A stretch of 64,000 bases of DNA from Bacteroidales bacterium (GTDB lineage: Bacteria > Bacteroidota > Bacteroidia > Bacteroidales > F082). The position numbers and the translations under genes were made by a program. The stretch spans positions 92,075 through 156,074 of the forward strand of contig JAFGYB010000018.1 in NCBI GenBank assembly GCA_016936355.1. Direction: 5' to 3'. This document shows positions 52,666-59,677 of the stretch, one piece after another. The notes under the pieces are model-generated. The model had not been told where the DNA came from. It saw only the letters and a list, made by a program, of their open reading frames with translations, and searched no databases. Within the stretch, counting starts at the first letter, position 1. Each line of letters opens with the position of its first letter.

Positions 52666-54183
52666 TTAAAAAGAATATTTTAGGCGGAGAACTAAATTGT
52701 GGCTGTCGTAAAAATAGGTTCGTGTAAACGTGTAATTTACTTCCATATTCCACTGTGAACCGAGGCGTGAAAGAAAGGAGGTTCCCAAATTAATCGGAAC
52801 AAAATTCTTCAGTTGATATTTCTTCAGAATCCTGAATCCGTCGTACTGTGTGGACAGAGAAAGCAAAGGAGCATTGGTCTCAGCATAAATACCGACCGAG
52901 ATGTTTCCATTTACTGTGATGGCACCCGATTGATAGGAGATGCTGGTCGTTAGGGAATTTGAAAATTGTTGAAGGGGAGTATAGTAGGAGCCATATGTTC
53001 CCTGAATCGGAGTAACCGTATTGGGAGGAAGAGCCATGTCAAGCAGCTCTGTTGCGCTTAATACACTTCCAAACCGATCTTCTTTGGAATTCATATAGTT
53101 AAAAGCATATCCGAAAGCGATCGAAAAAGGGTTCAGTTTCACCGGTTTACTCTGAAATGAAACAAAGTAGGTTATGATGGAATTGTTATCCGGGAAAATG
53201 TCCAGTGAACTACCGATCAGGCCATTCCATTTTTCAATACTTCCTATGCTGAGCTCCAGCGAATAGGTATGGTACATGAGCAGGCTGAGGACACCCGCCA
53301 GGGTGTAGTCGTAATTGTGGCGAACGGCTCCGCCCTTCAAATAAAGACTCTTAAAGAGGGCCTGTTTTATTTGAAAATCTCCGGACCAGTCTGATCTTTT
53401 GTTTCCTCCCGAATAGAGTTTTCCCAGGGTTAAACTCATTTGTGTTGTGCCTTTGAATGATTCAAAAGCTTCTCTGATTTTGAAGTACGTAATGTTGTTC
53501 GAATTACTGGTCCCACTGTAATGATTAATGCCACCGTACAGGCTCAAGTTCAGTAATTTGGAAATGTAATATTGAAAAACAGCATGGGTTCCGTACCCTT
53601 TCAGTGGCTGACTGTCTGAGCGGAAGCTCCCCGCGATTTGCAGTTTGGGACTAACAATTTGGTGGACTTCCCGGTAAAGGTTCTGAGCGTTGTTGTTGTC
53701 GGGTTTTAATTCCAGTGCTTTTTTAAGAAAATAAAGCGCTTTCTTTTCATGTCCGGCATAGTAACTGGCTTTTCCCAGTAGAAAGAGGGTGGTAAAATCG
53801 CTCTTTTTCAGTTCTCGGAGTATTTTTTCAGCGGTTTTATAGTCTTTCAGATTCAAGAGAAGCTGAGCATAATCATGTATTAAACCGGAGTTGCTTGGGT
53901 TCAATCTCAACGCATTTTGGTAAAGGTTTTTTGCCTGTTCAATTTTTTTCAATTGGCATAGGGTTTGTCCATACAGTCGTTCAATCGTCGGGTTTCCGGC
54001 AAACAGTTGTTCGTAATGAGCCAAAACTTTAGCAGCTTCTTCCAGCCTCTTCTCATTTCTCAATTCTTCTGCTTGAATAAGTGTGCTGTCCAGTAGCGTG
54101 TTTTGTGCCCGCACATTGCCGGCCATCAGAAATAAAACACCGGTCAGGATGAGAAGAATCCAATGAGTTGCTTTACTGTGCAT
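52666..54183 (-). CDS. TPR and outer-membrane beta-barrel protein
   Basis: 505 aa. Signal peptide (about 1-26), TPR region (about 30-165, e.g. YQNALRLNPSNSGLIHDYAQLL), then a long beta-strand-rich part ending in LVLRLKYSF with a C-terminal Phe, typical of outer-membrane barrels (YaiO-like). Same domain order as the protein at 45583. It lies 112 bp upstream of the AraC gene on the same strand and may be the first gene of the cluster. Confidence 0.75.
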   Translation of the reverse strand: MHSKATHWILLILTGVLFLMAGNVRAQNTLLDSTLIQAEELRNEKRLEEAAKVLAHYEQLFAGNPTIERLYGQTLCQLKKIEQAKNLYQNALRLNPSNSGLIHDYAQLLLNLKDYKTAEKILRELKKSDFTTLFLLGKASYYAGHEKKALYFLKKALELKPDNNNAQNLYREVHQIVSPKLQIAGSFRSDSQPLKGYGTHAVFQYYISKLLNLSLYGGINHYSGTSNSNNITYFKIREAFESFKGTTQMSLTLGKLYSGGNKRSDWSGDFQIKQALFKSLYLKGGAVRHNYDYTLAGVLSLLMYHTYSLELSIGSIEKWNGLIGSSLDIFPDNNSIITYFVSFQSKPVKLNPFSIAFGYAFNYMNSKEDRFGSVLSATELLDMALPPNTVTPIQGTYGSYYTPLQQFSNSLTTSISYQSGAITVNGNISVGIYAETNAPLLSLSTQYDGFRILKKYQLKNFVPINLGTSFLSRLGSQWNMEVNYTFTRTYFYDSHNLVLRLKYSF

Positions 54184-54213
54184 TTCCTGAATGGTTGATT
54201 CGTTTGCGAAGGG

Positions 54214-55278
54214 TTAAAACCACTTTTTCCTTTTAAAGTACAGGAGCATCGAAACTGCTATGATGAGCATGATACCCAGCATGATGAAATAGCTGTATTT
54301 GAAGTGTAGCTCAGGAATGTACTCAAAATTAGTTCCATACACACCCGCAATGAAAGTAAGGGGAATGAAAATTACGGAAAAGATGGTCAGGAACTTCATG
54401 ATGTCGTTGAGTCGCGAACTGATGTTGGTATGGTAAATGGTCAGTTGATCGGAGAGGATTTCGCGGTAACTATCGGAAGATTCATTGGCCTGATTGATGT
54501 TGTCCACCAGTTCTTTGAGAAATACAGCAGTGCTCTCTTTCACCAGATCCGAATCAGATTTGGAAAGTCCCAGCATGACTTCTTTGGCCGGTTTGATATT
54601 TTTCCTCAGGAAATTCAACTCCCTTTTGTAGGTATTAATCTCATCCAGCAATTGCTTCTCTGAAACCTGAGCGACTCTGTTGTCGAGGTCTTCAATTTTT
54701 TCACCCAACCGGCCGATAATGTAGATGTAATTATCCACTACCACATCCAGCAGGGCGTATGTCAGATAATCCGTTCCTGAGTTCCGGATTCTTTTGGTTT
54801 GCCTTCGGATGCGATCCCTGACCGGTTCAAAAACATCTCCCTTTTTTTCCTGGAATGAAATCAGTACGGAAGGCGTCACAATGAGGCTCAGATTTTCCAC
54901 TGTGACGGTCTCTTTCTTTTCCTCTTCTTTTAACATTTTCACCGAAAGGAAAATACAGTTGTTGTATTCAGTGATTTTTGGCCTCGACTGGGTGTCCATC
55001 ACATCGGAAAGAATGATCTTTTCCAGACCGAAGCCTGTGGCAATCTCTCGCATGATGTCGGCGTTGTGAACTCCGTCGATGTTGAACCAGGTGACGGTAT
55101 CGGAATCTTTGTAATCCAATGCCTCTTTGATGGTCTTAATTTCTTTTTCTTGTAGATTATCTGCATCAAAATCGATGATGCGGAGTAAGACTTTATCTGT
55201 TTTCCGGATACCTCTGAAGAGCAATTCTTCGGGTGATAAACCAATCTCATTTTTTTGTTTTCTGACAAATCGTGCCAT
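54214..55278 (-). CDS. corA: CorA-family magnesium/divalent cation channel with GTN motif
   Basis: 354 aa from the ATG at 55278. Large N-terminal cytosolic domain, long helix, two C-terminal membrane helices. The signature after TM1, normally YGMN, reads GVYGTNFEYIPEL (codons GGA ACT AAT), so Met is replaced by Thr in the selectivity filter. Apart from this the protein is normal. The ATG at 55305 adds nine residues and is less likely. 30 bp upstream of the TPR/barrel gene; they could be co-transcribed. Confidence 0.88.
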   Translation of the reverse strand: MARFVRKQKNEIGLSPEELLFRGIRKTDKVLLRIIDFDADNLQEKEIKTIKEALDYKDSDTVTWFNIDGVHNADIMREIATGFGLEKIILSDVMDTQSRPKITEYNNCIFLSVKMLKEEEKKETVTVENLSLIVTPSVLISFQEKKGDVFEPVRDRIRRQTKRIRNSGTDYLTYALLDVVVDNYIYIIGRLGEKIEDLDNRVAQVSEKQLLDEINTYKRELNFLRKNIKPAKEVMLGLSKSDSDLVKESTAVFLKELVDNINQANESSDSYREILSDQLTIYHTNISSRLNDIMKFLTIFSVIFIPLTFIAGVYGTNFEYIPELHFKYSYFIMLGIMLIIAVSMLLYFKRKKWF

Positions 55279-55329
55279 AGGTCTTAAATACTGATTGTGG
55301 TACAATTTACAAAGAAATTATACTGTTTC

Positions 55330-56121
55330 TTATTTTCCCAACTTCAAAATACTGACTGCTCCCCTGATGACCACTGCAAACACGAGGCTGCCGATGATCA
55401 GGTCGGGGAGATCGGATTGCAACCAGAAAACCAAAATCCCTGCTACGATAACACCCAAATTGACAATTACATCGTTGGAAGTGAAGATCATACTGGCGCG
55501 CATGTGGGCTTCTTTGCTGTCGGATTTCGTCAGTAAATAAAGGCAGATCCCGTTGGCAACCAGAGCGAAACTTGCAACCACGATCATGACAGTAAAATCG
55601 GGAGGCTGTGTTTGGTTGATAAACCGTTCCACAATTTCCAGGAAACCGAGTACGGCCAGAACGATCTGGAAAATTCCGGCTGTCAGTGCAATTCTTTTCT
55701 TTCGCAACAGGGAACCACCGACGGCAAACAAGCTGATACCGTACACAAACGAATCGGCCAGCATGTCCAGACTGTCTGCCACCAGCCCCATGGAGCGGGA
55801 AAGAATGCCCGTCGACATTTCGAGGATGAAGAAGGCAAAATTGATGATCAATACGGCCCACAGCACTTTCTTTTGATTTCGGTGCTTTTTGATTTCAAAT
55901 TCATTGCCGGTTTCTGTTGACAGCCTCTTCCCTCCGAGCTTTAGCTCCAGAACCTGTTGTTCAATGTGATCTGTTTTTCCTTCGTGTAGTACAGTTAATG
56001 TTCGGTCCGTAAGATTGAAATCAAGATCTTTGATTTCCTGAATTCCATCCAGTTTGGTCCGGATCATCTGCACTTCGGAAGGGCAGTCCATTTGTGATAT
56101 TTTGAAGATGGTTTTGTCCAT
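55330..56121 (-). CDS. Cation diffusion facilitator with HMA-like N-terminal domain
   Basis: 263 aa. Residues 1-70 form an HMA-type beta-alpha domain (TIFKISQMDCPSEVQMIRTKL, single Cys), then CDF membrane helices with ADSLDMLADSFVYGI (Asp metal ligands) and MIFTSNDVIVNLGV. It lacks the usual C-terminal cytosolic domain; the N-terminal domain may replace it. Metal not predictable. Ends 51 bp upstream of the corA start. Confidence 0.82.
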   Translation of the reverse strand: MDKTIFKISQMDCPSEVQMIRTKLDGIQEIKDLDFNLTDRTLTVLHEGKTDHIEQQVLELKLGGKRLSTETGNEFEIKKHRNQKKVLWAVLIINFAFFILEMSTGILSRSMGLVADSLDMLADSFVYGISLFAVGGSLLRKKRIALTAGIFQIVLAVLGFLEIVERFINQTQPPDFTVMIVVASFALVANGICLYLLTKSDSKEAHMRASMIFTSNDVIVNLGVIVAGILVFWLQSDLPDLIIGSLVFAVVIRGAVSILKLGK

Positions 56122-56224
56122 GAACTATCAATTTTACGTATTTCAGTACCTATTTAGAGTGCTAAAATAATAAAAGAGGATAATTATGATGGAATAATGA
56201 TTTGAAAATGACGGGTATGAATGT

Positions 56225-56728
56225 TTAGTGATTCACAGTCTTGGCGTAGAGTAAAACATCTTTGAGCTGGCCGTCACGGCCAGGCACTGCTTTTTTAAGC
56301 AAGCCTTCTTTTTGATAGCCACATTTAACGGCTACTCTCTCGCTGGCTATGTTTTCAGGTTCCATTCTTATCTCGATGCGTTTCAATCCCCGTTTACTGA
56401 ATCCTATTTTTTCCGCAAGTTTAACAGCCTCGGTTGTGATTCCTTTGTTCCAGTAAGCTTCGTCAATGAAATAGCCGATCTCCCCGGTATAGGGCCGGTG
56501 ACAATCAATTTTGATGCCCACAGATCCCACTACCAACTGGTTGTACAATATGGCATAGTTCCAGTCTGTATTGTTCTGTCGGCGTTTTGGATTTTGACTC
56601 AACCATTCGACTTCCTCCTCCACACTTTTTGGGTTGGCAGTGATGAAAACAAAGTTGGGATTACTCAGGATTTCGAAAAATCGCTGGGCATCGCTAATTT
56701 GCTGGTATCGGAGTTTGATTCTGGCCAT
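56225..56728 (-). CDS. GNAT acetyltransferase, RimJ/RimL-like
   Basis: 167 aa with GNAT motifs: GSVGIKIDCHRPYTGEIGYFI, EAYWNKGITTEAVKLAEKIGF (acetyl-CoA pyrophosphate loop) and IEIRMEPENIASERVAVKCGY. Likely N-terminal or small-molecule acetyltransferase. 12 bp downstream of the cupin gene. Confidence 0.85.
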   Translation of the reverse strand: MARIKLRYQQISDAQRFFEILSNPNFVFITANPKSVEEEVEWLSQNPKRRQNNTDWNYAILYNQLVVGSVGIKIDCHRPYTGEIGYFIDEAYWNKGITTEAVKLAEKIGFSKRGLKRIEIRMEPENIASERVAVKCGYQKEGLLKKAVPGRDGQLKDVLLYAKTVNH

Positions 56729-56740
56729 GAAAATAACACA

Positions 56741-57100
56741 TTACAGAATTTCTTCATTTTCCAACCGCCAGGCAGGATCAACAATGCACAGAAAGATCAA
56801 ATCAACCGTTCCGGTATTTTGTATGTATTGTTCTGCATTGGGCGGTATGTACACAGCCTGTCCGGGAAGTACTTTGGACTCTTCATTATCAATGTGCATC
56901 AGCCCTTCGCCCTGCATTATGTAATAAACTTCCGATGCATTGAGTTTGTGCGGTAGCGAAGTGATGCCGGGGTTAATGACGGCATGGGCCAGACTGTATC
57001 CCAGTTTCAGATCGGCCTTGTCGGGATGAAGCAGTTCACGCAGAACGGAGTTGTCGCCTGCAATGAACTCTTCACAATCTTTTAAATCTTTAATGAACAT
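56741..57100 (-). CDS. Small cupin-domain protein
   Basis: 119 aa single-domain cupin, with LGYSLAHAVINPGITSLPHK, LNASEVYYIMQGEGLMHIDN and PGQAVYIPPNAEQYIQN. The first-motif His pair is reduced to one His (LPHK), so metal binding is uncertain. Substrate unknown. Precedes the GNAT gene. Confidence 0.82.
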   Translation of the reverse strand: MFIKDLKDCEEFIAGDNSVLRELLHPDKADLKLGYSLAHAVINPGITSLPHKLNASEVYYIMQGEGLMHIDNEESKVLPGQAVYIPPNAEQYIQNTGTVDLIFLCIVDPAWRLENEEIL

Positions 57101-57149
57101 GTGATAAAATTTGATAATACGAACTGTTTGAGTTATTCCTCCTGATCAC

Positions 57150-57157
57150 CAAAGTTA
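57150..57157 (-). promoter_or_regulatory. -7 box for the cupin-GNAT unit
   Basis: TAACTTTG, an exact TAnnTTTG match, 50 bp upstream of the cupin ATG. Confidence 0.4.
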
Positions 57158-57225
57158 GGTTTTTTTCTTTTTGGTAGGAGAGTACCTAAAATTAACAGTG
57201 GATCAGAAAGGATTGCCTTTTTGAG

Positions 57226-58692
57226 TTAATGGTTTGAAGGGTTCAGAACCTCGAGGTCAAATATCTTGTTGCGGTTCCAGTTGAGCCAGAATTTCAAAGC
57301 CGCCTGCCGGACGAGTATCCAGTAATTTTCGTCTGCCAGGCCATAGTCTGTCAATGCTTTTTTGATGGTTTTGCTGACTTGTTGCTGATATTCCGGTTTC
57401 AGTGTGATGCGAACAGATTTCCCTTTATAGCTGAAAATGGCTGAAGGTCTGGTTTTGTTTTCACTTGACAGGCTGATGGTTCCTTGTCCCACCGTGGCAC
57501 CGGTACTCACCTGGATGCCGTCGTTCATGCAACTGTATGGAGGAGTGGATCCGGCATCACTTACCACCGTCATCAGGTCGGTTCCAATCCCGAAATAATC
57601 TCGGGCCCTCATGCCCATTTTGGCTCCCACGATGGAAAAGATACCCAGGTGCCCATGGAACTCATCCGTCATAACACAGGCTTTCCATTCTTCCTTTCCA
57701 TAGCGTACCAGTGCCGAGTCCATAATCATGCGCACATCATAGGTATATGCTTTCTTTTCGAGGGGAAAACCATAGAAAGCTATGTGCTCCCCGGGTAGGT
57801 ATTTGGTCGAAACAATATCAGAAAAGACAGATCGCATGGCCTTGGAGGATAAGGGAGTTGCTACGGATACATGTTGATAATCTTTGAGTAACCTGACACT
57901 GAATAATTCTGGATTGATCAGGTTGATGGCAACCAATTCATCCCAAAAGACAAAATGATTTTGGTTGAGTTTTTCCAGTGCCCGTGGCTGGTTGTGGGCT
58001 TCATAAATGATCTGGGCAGTTTGTGTATTTGTTCTCCGGCAAAGGTCGAAAAGCGGGATGTCGAAAACAGACAGGTCATCCCTGTTTTCTGTTACAAGGG
58101 TTGTTTTGATTCCGGACCGGAGTACTCTTAAAGCTGCATTCGTATCACACAGGTAATTAAACCCCTTTAGTGGTTCGGATGAAGTATTGTACCAGATGAT
58201 GTCTTCTATTTTGTTTTTGATACTGGCTTCAGCTTGGAGTAAAGAGGCTTCATTAGTAAGCGGCCCCAGGCAAATGAGACTGATTTTTTCAGGTGACTTT
58301 TTTATGATGTTGATGATTTGTTGCAGGCTGACATTTTCCGGTAATTTTTCGGCGTTCCTTCCCCATTTTATCTGACGGTTGAAAGTCCTCCATGCCGGGT
58401 TTATTCTTTTGATAACCGGTCCGCAATAGACCGGTATGGATTCCCTGCCATAGGCCTGCAGGAGTTCCCTTACTTTTTGTACTCCTTCATCGGGCGACAA
58501 TGAGCCATCTGAAACCATGAATGCATTTATAGTGATATTCGGTAAAGAAAGCAACAGACTGATGGCCCTCAGATCGTCGATGGCTCCGTCGGTGTCGATG
58601 ACGACAGAATGTTTGTGATGCATATGCATGGGGTTCGCCATCAAATTGTATCCTGCGCAGAGGATAGCAAGAAACAGATAAGCTTTTTTCAT
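57226..58692 (-). CDS. Exported nucleoside hydrolase fused to an FmdE-type domain
   Basis: 488 aa. Signal peptide (about 1-19) followed at once by a His-rich stretch PMHMHHKHS. Residues about 30-320 are an inosine/uridine-preferring nucleoside hydrolase-like domain with the DTDGAIDDLRAI calcium motif and GPLTNEASLL. Residues about 325-470 match the FmdE family: TDEFHGHLGIFSIVGAKMGM, SCMNDGIQVSTGATVGQGTI. The Cys of the usual FHGHxCPG is Gly/Ile here. FmdE domains occur in formylmethanofuran dehydrogenase and in metal-linked proteins. It follows nikR by 49 bp in one operon, so nickel control is likely. Substrate and metal unknown. Confidence 0.82.
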   Translation of the reverse strand: MKKAYLFLAILCAGYNLMANPMHMHHKHSVVIDTDGAIDDLRAISLLLSLPNITINAFMVSDGSLSPDEGVQKVRELLQAYGRESIPVYCGPVIKRINPAWRTFNRQIKWGRNAEKLPENVSLQQIINIIKKSPEKISLICLGPLTNEASLLQAEASIKNKIEDIIWYNTSSEPLKGFNYLCDTNAALRVLRSGIKTTLVTENRDDLSVFDIPLFDLCRRTNTQTAQIIYEAHNQPRALEKLNQNHFVFWDELVAINLINPELFSVRLLKDYQHVSVATPLSSKAMRSVFSDIVSTKYLPGEHIAFYGFPLEKKAYTYDVRMIMDSALVRYGKEEWKACVMTDEFHGHLGIFSIVGAKMGMRARDYFGIGTDLMTVVSDAGSTPPYSCMNDGIQVSTGATVGQGTISLSSENKTRPSAIFSYKGKSVRITLKPEYQQQVSKTIKKALTDYGLADENYWILVRQAALKFWLNWNRNKIFDLEVLNPSNH

Positions 58693-58741
58693 GTTGATTT
58701 ATTACTAATTTGGAAAAGGTATTACTTAGAATAGAAAAAAT

Positions 58742-59140
58742 TTACAGGCTGCCGGTAAGGATCAGTTCGCCTTGCTGGATTCCTTTCAAGGCAATCAGGT
58801 TATGGGCCAGTTCTTCCAGATCGTTGGCTTTCCCTTTTACTGCAATGGTTTCAAGACAATTGTCGTGATCTATATGTACATGTTGTACAGAAAGAATCAG
58901 ATGATGCCGATTATGTTGTAGCCGGGTGGACTGATTTTGCAACTCTCTTTTATGATGGTTGTAGACCAGTATAATAGCACCAGCCACTTCCTCATCTTTG
59001 TCGTGGGTTTTGCTGTAAAACTGATTGATGAGATACCGAAGGGTTCTGGAACGGTTGGGAAACTTCATAAACTCTGAGATCTGATCAAGTTTATCCAGAA
59101 TCTCCTTTTCCATGGAAACACTAAATCTTGTTACTTTCAT
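58742..59140 (-). CDS. nikR: Nickel-responsive regulator NikR
   Basis: 132 aa. N-terminal ribbon-helix-helix (VTRFSVSMEKEILDKLDQIS) and C-terminal ACT-like domain. Ni-site ligands are visible: His in NRHHLILSVQHVHIDHDNC gives HVH and the Cys six residues later, matching E. coli His87, His89 and Cys95. Represses its targets when Ni(II) binds. Its own promoter overlaps a 36-bp palindrome, implying autoregulation. Operon partner is the nucleoside hydrolase-FmdE gene, not a nickel permease. Confidence 0.92.
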   Translation of the reverse strand: MKVTRFSVSMEKEILDKLDQISEFMKFPNRSRTLRYLINQFYSKTHDKDEEVAGAIILVYNHHKRELQNQSTRLQHNRHHLILSVQHVHIDHDNCLETIAVKGKANDLEELAHNLIALKGIQQGELILTGSL

Positions 59141-59157
59141 TTGTTTGAATTTGAAAG

Positions 59158-59165
59158 CAAATTTA
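59158..59165 (-). promoter_or_regulatory. -7 box of nikR
   Basis: TAAATTTG, an exact TAnnTTTG match, 18 bp upstream of the nikR ATG, with the palindrome at 59174-59209 covering the region expected for -33. Confidence 0.5.
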
Positions 59166-59173
59166 AGGATGCT

Positions 59174-59209
59174 GTGAATTTTTTAACTAATAATTGTTAG
59201 TTTATTCAC
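59174..59209. promoter_or_regulatory. Candidate NikR operator
   Basis: Outer arms GTGAAT and ATTCAC (perfect inverted repeat, 24 nt apart) enclose inner arms AACTAA and TTAGTT around TAATTG. It covers the -33 region of the nikR promoter, as expected for an autorepressor. Confidence 0.6.
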
Positions 59210-59284
59210 AATCTAAATTATACAGCATTCATGAACAGAAAAACGGAATAGAGTAAAGGATAGGGGAGCTGGGGAATGGAGATT

Positions 59285-59593
59285 TTATTCCTGATCTGAG
59301 GAGTCCCGGACAACAACATACACATCTTCGTTGTCTTTTTTCATGAAATATTTTTCGCGGGCATATTTCTCCAGTTTAGTGGTATCGTATTTCAACGCAT
59401 TAACAGCAGCCCTGTTTTTGCTTATTTCTTTGGAGTAATATTCCTTTTGTTCTTTCAGATGATCAATTGTTTGGCTCAGTTTAAGCTGTTCGCGAAGGTT
59501 GTCCGAATCAAAAAAAAGCATCCAAACTACAAAGGCTAATGCCGTGTAGAAATATTTATTGTGGATGTATTTGAAAAAAAAATCCTTCATCAT
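59285..59593 (-). CDS. FtsB/DivIC-like septum formation protein
   Basis: 102 aa: short cytosolic N-terminus, one membrane helix (YFYTALAFVVWMLFF), a coiled-coil (about 35-75) and the FtsB-type end KLEKYAREKYFMKKDNEDVYVV. Part of the divisome FtsB-FtsL-FtsQ complex. A second Met (59590) could be the start. Confidence 0.85.
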   Translation of the reverse strand: MMKDFFFKYIHNKYFYTALAFVVWMLFFDSDNLREQLKLSQTIDHLKEQKEYYSKEISKNRAAVNALKYDTTKLEKYAREKYFMKKDNEDVYVVVRDSSDQE

Positions 59594-59601
59594 AACAAAA
59601 A

Positions 59602-59609
59602 CAAAATTA
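59602..59609 (-). promoter_or_regulatory. -7 box for the FtsB-like gene
   Basis: TAATTTTG, an exact TAnnTTTG match, but only 9 bp from the ATG, which would give an almost leaderless transcript. Confidence 0.25.
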
Positions 59610-59677
59610 CAACAATTCGTTTCCGACTTTAGTCTGGTTGAAAAAAATATGAACTATTGATTGTTCAAAGGCTTGGC

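Noticed and set aside
55307..55861. A minus-strand frame within the CDF-HMA gene
   Set aside because: It overlaps the CDF gene on the same strand in another frame; the CDF frame has membrane helices and metal motifs.
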